Shown: piece after piece, positions 18,005 through 27,884 of the stretch
Layout of the letters: the number at the start of each line of letters is the position of its first letter
Position numbering within the stretch: position 1 is the first letter of the stretch
Assembly: GCA_028716365.1 (NCBI GenBank)
Contig: JAQUPZ010000005.1
Span: 310,001-374,000 of the forward strand
From: Kiritimatiellia bacterium
Lineage (GTDB): Bacteria > Verrucomicrobiota > Kiritimatiellia > UBA8416 > YA12-FULL-48-11
Direction: 5' to 3'
DNA length: 64,000 nucleotides
Notes under the pieces: model-generated
Seen by the model: the letters and a program-made list of their open reading frames with translations, nothing else
Told to the model about the DNA's origin: nothing
The model's database searches: none
Program-made: the position numbers and the translations under genes

Positions 18005-20761
18005 TTAAGGCATAGCTTTAGGCGGCATCAAGCAGACACCCTGCCGCTCGAGTCGATCACGATACTGCGGCATGACTGAATCACTGCAATGGACCGAGGC
18101 CAAATACATACGATCTATCAGCTCGTAATCGGCCCATATCCACAATCCGAGCCGGGGATTCGGATGACCGGCAGTACCGCTGAACTTGATTCGATGCGAT
18201 CCGCTCGGAACACTGCAAATGTACCAGCACCATTCGCTCTCGAAGGGACGGAGATCGTCCTTCCAATTGAAGTATCCGATATGCTCTTCGGAACTACTTT
18301 CCTCCAGGCTTACCTGACGATCATCAAGCCACCCATCACAGCGACTCGGGCGGTGTTCTCTCCCGGGAAACTCGACCAGGAGCAGAACCTTGCCGGAGCC
18401 TGCCTGTCGCGGTACGGACACAGAACACTCAACTTCGAAATCCACGGTTGGAACTTTTTTCCATTTCACGTTCTTCCATTCCGTCCCCTTCACCTTCTGG
18501 ATCGTTTCAGGTGTCAGTTCCGCCGGATACTTGAATGGAAACAACGCGGTGGTTCTCGACTTTGTATCAAGCCACTTGCTTTCGGGGGCTTGACGAACCG
18601 AGTGGGATCGCAATTCACCGGAAAGATTATCACGTTCCTTGCTGGCGACGGAGATGATTTGCTGTTTTTTCCCTGGTTCAAACAACCGTACGGCCTTGAC
18701 ACCACGGTCGGAGACAATCGACATCGTCCCATCAGACTCGCGGTACCATCGTGCACCGACGGCAACCGTCTCCTTAAGTTGAGAACAATCGACAATTTCC
18801 AGAAACAGCAATTCCCAGGGTGCAAGGTTGAGCGATATCTGCGAGCGTCCCGTTAGTCCGGTGGCGATTCCCCGGCGATAGGGATATTGTGTATAGCAGA
18901 TCGCATTGGTAAGTTCACTCGGCGCGCCGGCTTTGCCCAAGTCAACAACGAATGCCCTGCTTTCGTTTGATGGATTACGCACCGCAAGGATGCCACGTGC
19001 GCCGAGCCAATGTGCATAGATATAAGGTTCGCCCAATTCCACGCGAGATGGAATCACCCTGGTATTGCGGAGCAGGTCGGAATTCTGGCGTGCCCAGCGC
19101 AACAGTCCGGCATAGATGCGCCAGTCCTCGTCATTCATCAGTTTCGGATTCAGATACGTAGAAACAAAAAAACGTCCGCGGCCAAACGCCATCGCCGCGT
19201 GGTTGGGAAAGCCTTCGTGCGCATCAACGTGAATAATGTCAAAGTAGTGAAGAGTATCCTGCGGCAGCCATACTTGATCCAGAGACTTGAAGATCATGTG
19301 TTCACGGGCATTTGTGTGGGATTCACGGTAGTCTGGAGCCGGCCCAATCCCCACGACACAGTCCTCAGCGTTTGCCCAAACGGTGTCCGAGTATTTGATG
19401 ATCCAAGGGCTTATGTAGTTGACGATCGAGTTCAAGTAGGTCGGCTCGGTCACCAGATTCGGATTTGCCTCTTTCGAAGCCTGAAGCAACTCGAGCGAGT
19501 ATGTTGCAAGTGGTTCAACTGAATCTTCGTGTGGTAACAGACCGTGGTGCGGGCGATGCTCGATGGCCCAAAATCCGTCGTATTTGATGTGACCAAGCCC
19601 ATTTTCACGTATCAACTTCTTCAACTGCTCTTTCGTTTCCGAACGATACTTAGGATCGGCAAGTGATACACCCGGCTGCCTTGATATCGGCCGCTGTCCC
19701 GGAGGGTTGTCAAGATCGGGCCGAAGTACAAAGTATCCATTCTTTTCGGCCCAGTCATAATCACACACAGGGGGATACACCTCACTGGGAGACATCCAAA
19801 TACCCAGTTTACCTCCAGCAGACTCGACAATTCCGCGAATATCGTCAAAGCCTTGAGGAAGAATCGAGTGATCGATTTCCCAGATACTTTGCGGTTTGCT
19901 CCATCCCATATCGGTTGTGATGATATCGAAGAAAGCCCCATGTTGCTCATACATGGCGGCCTTGAGTTCCTTGATCAAGGCCAGGTTGTCCAGCTGCTTC
20001 ACCACCTTGGGCAGGGTCCACCAGGAGTTATAACAGGCCACCATGCGTGCCGGGGCAAGACGAATGTCCTCGATATAACGTAGAAAGGCGTCGCGTACCC
20101 CTCCCGCTTCCGCCACACCAATCACTGTGGAATGCAGATCAACCCATTCTGTGCCGATGGATATGCCACCGGGACGACTGCGAAGTGTGAAGCCGTCAGG
20201 TCCATACTCGTTGAAAGCGGCGACAAATTCCACACCCGCCCAGATGTTGTCTGAGAAGACCGGGTGACTTCCATAGGGAAAACGATCGGCATGCATCGAA
20301 TCCCAGTTTCTTTTTACTCCTTGCCAGTTCTCCAGGTTGGCGCGGAAAAGCCGCCGGGCTGGCTCACGCATTTGTCGGACGGAAATCTGTTTTCGCAGGT
20401 AACACGACCGTGGCGGAAGACTATATCGTACCCGGACTTCCAGGCCTGAGCTCTCGGAGAACAGCAGATCAATCGCATGGTCATCAATTGCCCCGGGTTT
20501 CAGTTCCATGCTGCCCGAAGAAACCGTACTACCACCGTCAAACTCCAGCAGGAACTCTTCCGTCGGAAGAGAAATGGCTTGATTGACAATCCGGTTTTCG
20601 AAGCTTCGCGCAGATATGGTACCCTTATTCAAGGTGATGCAGAACCTCAGCGCATCGTTCTTCAACGAGTATTTCCGTTTACCAAAGATGTAAAATGCCA
20701 TGCCGAATGTGCCGAGAAACTGGCGTCGGCTAAGGACCGCAATTTGTCTTGTTCCGTTCAT
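18005..20761 (-). CDS. Tat-exported alpha-galactosidase-like protein (clan GH-D, GH36/GH27 type)
   Basis: Predicted 918 residues. The N-terminus contains LSRRQFLGTFGMAFY, a Tat-type signal. A beta-sandwich of about 250 residues precedes a TIM barrel with clan GH-D features: FFDIITTDMGW, GGKLGIWMSPSEVYPP and HIKYDGFWAIE, in which the Asp of KYD is the expected nucleophile. After the barrel come a small beta domain and a C-terminal jelly-roll-like module of about 150 residues ending in LWIWADYELIDRMYLA. Galactosidase or related retaining activity is likely. No Shine-Dalgarno is visible at the ATG; the upstream esterase gene ends 17 bases away. Confidence 0.78.
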   Translation of the reverse strand: MNGTRQIAVLSRRQFLGTFGMAFYIFGKRKYSLKNDALRFCITLNKGTISARSFENRIVNQAISLPTEEFLLEFDGGSTVSSGSMELKPGAIDDHAIDLLFSESSGLEVRVRYSLPPRSCYLRKQISVRQMREPARRLFRANLENWQGVKRNWDSMHADRFPYGSHPVFSDNIWAGVEFVAAFNEYGPDGFTLRSRPGGISIGTEWVDLHSTVIGVAEAGGVRDAFLRYIEDIRLAPARMVACYNSWWTLPKVVKQLDNLALIKELKAAMYEQHGAFFDIITTDMGWSKPQSIWEIDHSILPQGFDDIRGIVESAGGKLGIWMSPSEVYPPVCDYDWAEKNGYFVLRPDLDNPPGQRPISRQPGVSLADPKYRSETKEQLKKLIRENGLGHIKYDGFWAIEHRPHHGLLPHEDSVEPLATYSLELLQASKEANPNLVTEPTYLNSIVNYISPWIIKYSDTVWANAEDCVVGIGPAPDYRESHTNAREHMIFKSLDQVWLPQDTLHYFDIIHVDAHEGFPNHAAMAFGRGRFFVSTYLNPKLMNDEDWRIYAGLLRWARQNSDLLRNTRVIPSRVELGEPYIYAHWLGARGILAVRNPSNESRAFVVDLGKAGAPSELTNAICYTQYPYRRGIATGLTGRSQISLNLAPWELLFLEIVDCSQLKETVAVGARWYRESDGTMSIVSDRGVKAVRLFEPGKKQQIISVASKERDNLSGELRSHSVRQAPESKWLDTKSRTTALFPFKYPAELTPETIQKVKGTEWKNVKWKKVPTVDFEVECSVSVPRQAGSGKVLLLVEFPGREHRPSRCDGWLDDRQVSLEESSSEEHIGYFNWKDDLRPFESEWCWYICSVPSGSHRIKFSGTAGHPNPRLGLWIWADYELIDRMYLASVHCSDSVMPQYRDRLERQGVCLMPPKAMP

Positions 20762-20777
20762 AAATTAATTGGCCGAT

Positions 20778-22940
20778 TTATTTGATCAACTCGGTGATGA
20801 CGCGACATTCCTCTTCGACTGAGCCGTTGTCGGTTTTGACAACACGCAGTCCTTCATGACTGCCGATTACGGAGGATGCCTTGTCACCGTCAAACCGGTC
20901 GGCCAATGCATCCACTGTATCCACCCATAACTGTGGCCGCGGTACAGCAAGCCGGACGAGGTCGGGAATATCATAATCCCGGAGTGCACCAGGTACCCAG
21001 AAATAGTTCCAAACGTTGTAGTATTTATTACTCATAAGCAGTTTGTAAGATGGAAGCGTACCCACGCACACTATGGAAGCCGGACGTGTATCGTACGCCC
21101 CAGCCACAAGCGCACATAATCCACCCAATCCTTCGCCAATGAGGACAACCCGACTCTTCTTCAGATCGTCACGCGATTTAATAAGGTCAATTGCCCGGAC
21201 AACATCCAGCGCCCTCATACCAAGCATGGTACGTTTGAAAGTTGCAGATTGAATGGCAAGACAGTCCCTTTGCCACTGCGGAGGAGTGTAGCCCGTGTAT
21301 TGCGTAAAGGTCACAGGCGGACTTGGGTCTGTCTCGCCGATCCCCCGGACATCCACCGATAACACTGTGTACCCTTTAAGTACCAATGCTATAGGAAGCG
21401 AAGGTGGTTCTGCATTGACTGGTTTTCCCTTGTCCGACACATGAATAATGACCGGATTATCCGTCTTTTGTTCTTTAGGCCTGAGAAGTAATGTTGGCAA
21501 TTCGACCCCCTGCTCACTTTTGTAAACCAACTTCTCGGCTGAAAAATCATTTGTCGTAAATATGCCCATCGATCTGGAATGCGGGGCATCACACACCGAC
21601 GGCATCTTGAAATGGAGACGTTCGGCAATACGCTCCTTGAGTTTTGCAAGATCCTTTTCCGGCTTATATATTCGTTCTGCCCGTTTCGCGTTCAGCGCCT
21701 GGCCCGTTTCGCCGCCGAGCGAAATCAATGTGAAACCACTTTCCGTACACCGCAGTGTTTCAGGCTTTTCAGGCTGGAGAGGCGGTTCCGCTTTTCCTTC
21801 CTCCTCCTTGCCGAACCATTTGTTGAGCCATTCGTATCCCGGCTCACGCTTCGGCTGTTTCATGTCGTGGACGCCGTGGACAATCTCCATCTGACCTAGC
21901 TGCTTTCCGACCCCAAGTCCCTCGTAGAAAAGCTGCATGTCATCAAGTTTGCTGCGATGACCCGCTTCTTCACCGGAGTCCTTCCCGACGACAATTTTGC
22001 AAGGGCGCGGCGGAATCAAGCTCAAGACCTCTCTATCGATCAATTTCTGACCCAAAAGGTACGTATTCTCCATACTTCCGCCCGGATGATCCACCACACA
22101 AACTTTGATCCGTTCGTCCACAGCCGTAATCAGAAAACCCATTTGTCCTCCGCCTGAATTTCCTGTGGCCGCAAGTTTCTCCTTGTCCACCTCCGGTCTA
22201 GAAACAAGGTAGTCAAGCGCCCGAATGGCATCCCAGGTACGCAACCCAGACAATGACCAGTCCACGAGAAACGCCGGGCGGCCAACATAGTGATGCTGCG
22301 ACACCGTCAGGCTGACCAGTGTTTTTTTCGTTTGCGGATCAAAGTATTCAGATCGCTCACCCTGCCCCATAGGGTCGAACGCAAGTACAACGTAACCCTT
22401 AAGAACAAGGCCCAGACAGCACTCGTGATACAGATGATATCCCTTGCCTTCTGCGGCATGGCCACAGGTAAAGAGGACACCCGGCACTGGAAATTTTCGC
22501 CCTTTAGGGATGTATAAGTTCGCAGTGCAGAAGTAATCAGGCTGACTTTCGAAGATCACCTTTTCTATGACATACTTGTCCCGGTCCAACTTCCCGATAA
22601 CTTTTGAATTCAAGGGCGTCTTCGGCGGGAACTCGCCGAAGAACTCATGGAGGCGCGCACGGGTCCGTTTCTGTCTTGCCTTCCAGTCTTCCGGCGTTTT
22701 CAGGGCTGCGAGTTCCGCTTTCCTCATTTCTCCCATCTTCGCAAGATTTTCCTGAACGAACGTATTCAGCATTCCCCTCGCCTTGTGTTGATCCTCTGAT
22801 AATTCGTAGACGCAAAGGGGTCCTGGTTTTTCCAATTTCGCATCGGCTCCTGGATTTGGCTTACGTTTGTCGGCAGGAGAAGCGTCGATCGTAAACAGGA
22901 TAAAAAAGAAAAGGCCGGTAAACAATCGCGAGTAGTTCAT
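20778..22940 (-). CDS. tandem alpha/beta hydrolase (acetyl xylan esterase-like), second lobe degenerate
   Basis: Predicted 720 residues with GAGGAG upstream of the ATG and a signal peptide (LFTGLFFFILFTIDASPA). The first lobe has oxyanion and elbow features FDPMGQGER and GNSGGGQ (260-266, Ser262), typical of acetyl xylan esterase/DLH-like enzymes. The second lobe (about 430-715) keeps the fold pattern (VLSVDVRGIGETD) but its elbow is IGEGLGG (601-607) with Gly604 in place of the nucleophile. It is a full-length paralogue of 30231-32234. Likely an exported deacylase of glycans or methyl/acetyl esters. Confidence 0.83.
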   Translation of the reverse strand: MNYSRLFTGLFFFILFTIDASPADKRKPNPGADAKLEKPGPLCVYELSEDQHKARGMLNTFVQENLAKMGEMRKAELAALKTPEDWKARQKRTRARLHEFFGEFPPKTPLNSKVIGKLDRDKYVIEKVIFESQPDYFCTANLYIPKGRKFPVPGVLFTCGHAAEGKGYHLYHECCLGLVLKGYVVLAFDPMGQGERSEYFDPQTKKTLVSLTVSQHHYVGRPAFLVDWSLSGLRTWDAIRALDYLVSRPEVDKEKLAATGNSGGGQMGFLITAVDERIKVCVVDHPGGSMENTYLLGQKLIDREVLSLIPPRPCKIVVGKDSGEEAGHRSKLDDMQLFYEGLGVGKQLGQMEIVHGVHDMKQPKREPGYEWLNKWFGKEEEGKAEPPLQPEKPETLRCTESGFTLISLGGETGQALNAKRAERIYKPEKDLAKLKERIAERLHFKMPSVCDAPHSRSMGIFTTNDFSAEKLVYKSEQGVELPTLLLRPKEQKTDNPVIIHVSDKGKPVNAEPPSLPIALVLKGYTVLSVDVRGIGETDPSPPVTFTQYTGYTPPQWQRDCLAIQSATFKRTMLGMRALDVVRAIDLIKSRDDLKKSRVVLIGEGLGGLCALVAGAYDTRPASIVCVGTLPSYKLLMSNKYYNVWNYFWVPGALRDYDIPDLVRLAVPRPQLWVDTVDALADRFDGDKASSVIGSHEGLRVVKTDNGSVEEECRVITELIK

Positions 22941-22963
22941 AACAAACTGCTCCTCTCTTAATT

Positions 22964-24250
22964 TCAGGGCAAATACAGGTAGAGATGTCCCAATCGCTCA
23001 CTTTCTCCCAGGAAAATGGTTCCATCCAATCCCGTGGTCATGGCATCAAACTGATATCCACGCCAGTAATAATACGGACTGCGATCAACAATCAAGAGAC
23101 CCAAATCTTCATATCCACCGACTTTGGGATCATAACAATAGAATTGACATGGTCTGGAACTGGCCCGTTCCCCTGCCATCATATATATTTTCCCATCCTT
23201 CCCAACAGTCAGGCAGCGCAATCTGCGGTCTACCCGCGGTTTACCCAGGTTGATGAGCCGCATCTGTGCTGGATTAAAGGAAAACAGATAACCATCCGAT
23301 GAGCCGCCATAAATCATTCCCGTTTCGTCTTTGGCAAAATAATCCACGACGGCATAGTCTTTATAAAATTGAACGTGATAATAATCTCCCGGTATTTTCT
23401 GCCCGGTCGAAATAATTTTACCGGAGTTGGGGCAATAGTACTGCAATATGCCTTTTGTCCCGGACATGTAAACCCGTCCGGAATCGTCGCAGACAAGCGC
23501 CCTGGAAAGGCTTCGCCAGTATCTTTCCGGTCCATGATGAACGACCTCACGGTCGATTTCACCCAGATCCCGAATTTTTTTCTGTGCAATGTTGTAGATG
23601 AAAAAATGACCATCAGGATATGTGATCCCGTAGATTTCATAACCATCAGGATTTATCGTCAGGGCATAAATCATATTATTGGCCAATGGGACACCCAGAT
23701 CGACAAGCTCGCAATCCATATCAGCTAGATTCACTTTGTCATTATGTTCTTTGGGACTGTAGCGATAAAGATGTCCGCCTTCATAGGCTTTGAAATGATT
23801 TTTAATATCATTCCATAAAGTCACATCAATAAATTCATCGCCTATGCCACCCTTTGAAAGCTTGATTTCCTCGAACATATTCTTTCCGGTACCAATATAA
23901 ATAAATCCATTCTTATCTTCCACCAGGGCATGATGAATTGCCTCGCTCCCTTTTATGCGCCCCAGATGCCGTACCTTGTTGATGGCCGGATCAAAAATAA
24001 ATAAATAAGCCGTTTCTCCACTGGTACCGCCATATATCTTCCCGTCTTTTGCCGTAAGCAGGGAAGTGATTGCCTTGCTGTTGGCAGGGATTTCGTTAAT
24101 CAGTGGATAACCCAGATCCCTCAAATCCACTCGCTGAAGGTTCTTGATAACAGGCTTGGCCCAATCCTGCGCGAAGATGGAATGCCCCGAACTCCAGCAA
24201 AATAAAATCAAGGGAACCCAAAGCAACATATGTTTTCTTATGGACAACAT
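22964..24250 (-). CDS. secreted beta-propeller protein (kelch/PQQ-like), paralogue of next gene
   Basis: Predicted 428 residues. The start at 24250 is chosen because GGAGGAGG sits six bases upstream and a signal peptide follows (MLSIRKHMLLWVPLILFC). The mature part is built of repeats of about 50 residues with recurring LYRYSP-, GHFFIYN-, GYLFSFNP- and KIYMMAG-type strands, each followed by VxLGxP turns, indicating a six- or seven-bladed propeller. The function is unknown; ligand binding or lyase activity on oligosaccharides are both possible for such folds. It lies 48 bases after the related gene at 24299-25636, apparently a tandem duplication. Confidence 0.65.
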   Translation of the reverse strand: MLSIRKHMLLWVPLILFCWSSGHSIFAQDWAKPVIKNLQRVDLRDLGYPLINEIPANSKAITSLLTAKDGKIYGGTSGETAYLFIFDPAINKVRHLGRIKGSEAIHHALVEDKNGFIYIGTGKNMFEEIKLSKGGIGDEFIDVTLWNDIKNHFKAYEGGHLYRYSPKEHNDKVNLADMDCELVDLGVPLANNMIYALTINPDGYEIYGITYPDGHFFIYNIAQKKIRDLGEIDREVVHHGPERYWRSLSRALVCDDSGRVYMSGTKGILQYYCPNSGKIISTGQKIPGDYYHVQFYKDYAVVDYFAKDETGMIYGGSSDGYLFSFNPAQMRLINLGKPRVDRRLRCLTVGKDGKIYMMAGERASSRPCQFYCYDPKVGGYEDLGLLIVDRSPYYYWRGYQFDAMTTGLDGTIFLGESERLGHLYLYLP

Positions 24251-24298
24251 TGACATCCTCCTCCATGCAAACAATCTGCGATTGCCAAGAAATATAAT

Positions 24299-25636
24299 CT
24301 ATTGCGGTTTATATATTATCAGCTGCAGTGCGACTGGTATATCACCCACCTTGCTGGTGCTGTTTTTGGGATTTTTCACTTCAACCTGCCCGCAAATATA
24401 AACTGTCCCATCAGGACCGACAGAGGCGGCTTCACATCCAAACACCTTTCTGCCATCCGCGGTCTGCATGGCTCCAAGGTCAACTCTTTTCGCTGCCTTG
24501 ATATCGTACATAATAAGATGATGTGATTCCTGACTGCCAAAGGTTTCAGCATAGGCCTTAAAGGAATAATTTCTTGCAGAAGGAACGCAATAAACTTTTT
24601 TATTTTTACTATCCACTGAAAAAGCAAGCGTCGAATACGGGACATCTTTCCGGTTGCCATCAAGGAATTTGCTGTCGCACATCCTGGTCAATTCCGTAAT
24701 CCTGCCTTCTGCGCCGTCGTGCGGATCAAACTTAAACAAGATGGCCCCACTGCCGCAGGTTATTCCATAGGCCACTTTGTCAATGGGGTCCCATTCAATG
24801 GCCCGCCAGATGTAAGAGCGATCGATCATCGGATTTTTCAACTGGGTCGGATACATGGTCGGATCAAAAGGAAGCCGAAGCGACAAAAAGTCGATTCGCT
24901 CCTTTTGAGCATCGTATTTCCAAACCCTGGCAACAGGAAAACTGCCATAGACATTGCCCTCATCATCAATAACAATATTACGGCAAATATCCCAATTATC
25001 CACTCTGCCAAAATTCCTGGTAACACGATTTTTTATGTCAAACCGGTAGAAATAGCCGGTAAACCCGATGCCATAGAGGTAATTTCGTTTTCGATCAATA
25101 GCCAACGGATAACAGCCTGCACCATCATCAACCAGTCCCAGATTTTCCAGTGCATCTTTTTTGGGATCGTATTTCAGCCAGTTTCCGCCCAGCCAGCTTC
25201 TAAAATCGATGTTGAGCGGACCGGAACCATTATTGAGCGGGACAAAATAGATATTGCCTTCGCTGTCTTCAACAGGCTTGTTGTGTATTTTTCCGGAGGT
25301 ACGCATGCCTTTACCGCGTTCACCTAGAAATTCTGCAATATCATACAGGCACCGGTTCTCACCTTTGACCGGATCATAGACATAAAAGTGTGAGCTCCCT
25401 CTTTCCGTGATGAGGCCCGTATATACTTTCCCGCTTTGTGCGGCATACAAACCATCCCACATGGCCGTATCCTTGCCCGGATATTCTTTACTCTCTACCA
25501 TGCACTGTCCGGTCTGACCATATACTTGTGGATGGCAAAGACTTAATACAGCTAATATAAAAATGAACGACACGGATCGAGGACTTGACTTCCATTTGAT
25601 ATTCAAAGGTCTTTTTATTATCAGGGACGTTTTCAT
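24299..25636 (-). CDS. secreted beta-propeller protein (kelch/PQQ-like)
   Basis: Predicted 445 residues; GGGAG precedes the ATG. A signal segment (VSFIFILAVLSLCHPQVYG) is followed by blades with SHFYVYDPVKGENRCLYDI, KYDPKKDALENLGLVDDG, YFYRFDIKNR and HHLIMYDIKAAKRVDLG, the same design as the downstream gene. Function is not recognised. The GH42-like gene ends 32 bases upstream, so all three are probably cotranscribed. Confidence 0.65.
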   Translation of the reverse strand: MKTSLIIKRPLNIKWKSSPRSVSFIFILAVLSLCHPQVYGQTGQCMVESKEYPGKDTAMWDGLYAAQSGKVYTGLITERGSSHFYVYDPVKGENRCLYDIAEFLGERGKGMRTSGKIHNKPVEDSEGNIYFVPLNNGSGPLNIDFRSWLGGNWLKYDPKKDALENLGLVDDGAGCYPLAIDRKRNYLYGIGFTGYFYRFDIKNRVTRNFGRVDNWDICRNIVIDDEGNVYGSFPVARVWKYDAQKERIDFLSLRLPFDPTMYPTQLKNPMIDRSYIWRAIEWDPIDKVAYGITCGSGAILFKFDPHDGAEGRITELTRMCDSKFLDGNRKDVPYSTLAFSVDSKNKKVYCVPSARNYSFKAYAETFGSQESHHLIMYDIKAAKRVDLGAMQTADGRKVFGCEAASVGPDGTVYICGQVEVKNPKNSTSKVGDIPVALQLIIYKPQ

Positions 25637-25668
25637 ATTCTCCCTTTAACAAATAACATCATCATTCA

Positions 25669-27738
25669 TCAATTTAGGCTGATGACAACCAAATTGTAGG
25701 TCTTTAACTGCGGCACTGAAAAATTCACACCCTGACCATTGACTTTATATGGAATAGTTTGATCCTTTTCTTCGTCGGGTGAAAGCAATATTACCTGCTT
25801 TACGCTCTTGCCTGCAGGTATTTGAGTGGTGACTTGAATGTCTTTAACGAGGTTCGTGCGCTCAACATCATAATTCAAGAGATGCAACAATAACTTGCTT
25901 TTGTTTATGTCCTGCATCAATTCCATTGTCACGGTCAGAGGAGCCTCTATATTGATGGAAAGGTTTTCATTCGCGGCCCATCGAACACTCTCCATCAGTT
26001 CCTGCCAGTTCAAAGGCAATTTCCAGTACCTGCTCGCCATGCGATCCGCAGAATTTCTTGCCATCGCCGCCTTCACTTCCGGAACATAAACCACGCGGCC
26101 TTTGCCGATCTGATTCTTAACAACAGCACTTTTTACGAGTTGTTCGGGCTGCACAGAACCTGCATACGCCGGAGCCTCTATATTGAACAAATCTTTCAAG
26201 CCAAAATCCCGTTTCCTTTGCCGCCACTCAGTGTACAACGAAGTATGTTCAGTGGCTATCAGTCCCCCTCCGCCCCGGACAAAGTTCCTGACGAGATCAA
26301 GTTTCTCATCATCCAAACATTCCTGGTCCGCCAGGACCAATACCTTGTACTTTGAAAGGTCCTTGAGATTATGATCGAAAATAACATCGAATGGTATTTT
26401 TGCCTGAATGAGCGCCTGTTCGAAAAGAAATGTGCTTTGATATGGCCGGTCATTATTGAATCCCATCGTCGCATAAGAATGCAACACGGCTACATCCGCG
26501 ACGTTTATAATATCTTTATAATGATTAAAATTCTTGTGATAAAATTTTATATAATTTCTCTGTTCCTGCGGTAATTCATATCCCGCCAGCGCACCACCAA
26601 CCATACCCATGCATTGCCGATTATATGCCATAGCCTCTGCCATCTGTAACGGGCTTTCGCTCGTATAAGTAAATATTTTATTATTCAGCGTACTGGCCAT
26701 CTTGTAGGTTCTGATTTTAGATATCAGGATGCCGTCTTTACCGACAGTCGCCTTGTTGCCTTCTTCTGTCCATACAATATCGGTGTGGGAAAGCAAACGG
26801 GGATAATCGACACCCTGCGACCAGATTGTGTTGTCGCCGGAAATACCAGAGTGAGGATTATTTTCAACGGCCACTTCGGGATTTAATCCGCGAATATATT
26901 TCTCCATTTCACCGTAATAATCTGCCAGTTGCTGGCAGCGAAAATCAGCCCACTCCTGGAAAAGCGGATCATTGATCGCACTGGGTGACCGCGCATATTT
27001 GGGCGGCTCGATGAACCGCACCTCATTGTGTCCAAACCTCCGTTTCAACATTTCCGGAGTATATTTGTCTTTTAAATACTTTCTGAAATTTTCAATGGCC
27101 AGGGGATGAAAAAATACCTGCGGTTGTGCCTGCATGCTGGTGTTATCGAAATGAATCAGGTCAACTTTGAGGTCCTGGATGGCAATCTTTAAAACGCGCT
27201 TCATATATTTAATGTATCCGGGATGCATGAAATACACCCTCTTACGAAACGTCTGTGTACCGCCGTAACGCACGGGTTCACCCAGATAATCCGGAACAAA
27301 CCATTTCTCCGCTTCCGGTTTTTCAGCCAGAAACGTTTCATAACCCACCGTGCTGCCGACGTATACCCCAACCTTTATCCCGTATTTTTTACATAATGCA
27401 GCCAGCTTTTTTGAATCTTCCATCTGTTCCTGTTCTGCCACCAATCCAAAGGCCTTATAAAAATGAATTACCGCCATGGTCACGCCCATTTCCTTCAACT
27501 TCCGGACAGCTTCGTCGGTATGTTCTCGAAAATAATCATCTTCCTGCCAGACCGGGTTACCACCCACCCTGAACCGGAAAATGGGCATGGAATCCCAGTT
27601 ACCAACAATGATTAACGGCTCTTTGCCAAGCCAGGAAGGGCGCGGCAAGGATTCTGCTGATGCAGAAAAAGTCAGTGGTTCATTCAAAACGAGTATTGCG
27701 TTAAACAATAACAACATAACAGCAATATGTTTTTTCAT
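25669..27738 (-). CDS. secreted GH42-like glycoside hydrolase with glutamine-amidotransferase-like domain
   Basis: Predicted 689 residues. The start at 27738 follows GGAGGATTT and opens a signal peptide (MKKHIAVMLLLFNAILVL); an in-frame start 29 codons upstream has neither. Residues about 35-380 form a TIM barrel with GVTMAVIHFYKAFG, KYGIKVGVYVGST and LIHFDNTSMQ, resembling GHL6/GH42-type barrels. Residues about 430-560 look like the class I GATase-like trimerisation domain of GH42 (YKVLVLADQECLDD, VRGGGGLIATEHT). A C-terminal beta domain follows. Beta-galactosidase-type chemistry is a guess from architecture. An RNA hairpin element lies upstream at 27820-27865. Confidence 0.72.
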   Translation of the reverse strand: MKKHIAVMLLLFNAILVLNEPLTFSASAESLPRPSWLGKEPLIIVGNWDSMPIFRFRVGGNPVWQEDDYFREHTDEAVRKLKEMGVTMAVIHFYKAFGLVAEQEQMEDSKKLAALCKKYGIKVGVYVGSTVGYETFLAEKPEAEKWFVPDYLGEPVRYGGTQTFRKRVYFMHPGYIKYMKRVLKIAIQDLKVDLIHFDNTSMQAQPQVFFHPLAIENFRKYLKDKYTPEMLKRRFGHNEVRFIEPPKYARSPSAINDPLFQEWADFRCQQLADYYGEMEKYIRGLNPEVAVENNPHSGISGDNTIWSQGVDYPRLLSHTDIVWTEEGNKATVGKDGILISKIRTYKMASTLNNKIFTYTSESPLQMAEAMAYNRQCMGMVGGALAGYELPQEQRNYIKFYHKNFNHYKDIINVADVAVLHSYATMGFNNDRPYQSTFLFEQALIQAKIPFDVIFDHNLKDLSKYKVLVLADQECLDDEKLDLVRNFVRGGGGLIATEHTSLYTEWRQRKRDFGLKDLFNIEAPAYAGSVQPEQLVKSAVVKNQIGKGRVVYVPEVKAAMARNSADRMASRYWKLPLNWQELMESVRWAANENLSINIEAPLTVTMELMQDINKSKLLLHLLNYDVERTNLVKDIQVTTQIPAGKSVKQVILLSPDEEKDQTIPYKVNGQGVNFSVPQLKTYNLVVISLN

Positions 27739-27819
27739 AAATCCTCCATGATCCCATACATTTCTGAACGACCATTTTCGTACGGTTGAATATGTCGGAT
27801 AACAAATTGCCCTTAAAAA

Positions 27820-27865
27820 GAACAATCCCGAAGTACCAGCTTCAGTGTTCCTGTCCCGGTTAATT
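27820..27865 (-). promoter_or_regulatory. diverged copy of the leader hairpin element
   Basis: The minus strand carries AATTAACCGGGACA and a stem-loop matching the leaders at 29956-30003 and 33694-33742. The inner stem is CTGAAG/CTTCGG around CTGGTA. The outer stem is GAAC/GTTC, where the other copies have GAGC/GCTC, a compensatory change. Here the hairpin is followed by TTTTT, so it may also terminate transcription of the upstream Gfo/Idh gene, whose stop is about 20 bases away. Confidence 0.5.
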
Positions 27866-27884
27866 AAAACCCGTTAATATTGGA

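Noticed and set aside
18089..18856. A 255-codon plus-strand frame
   Set aside because: Antisense to the C-terminal modules of the alpha-galactosidase-like gene; no start signal or domain.
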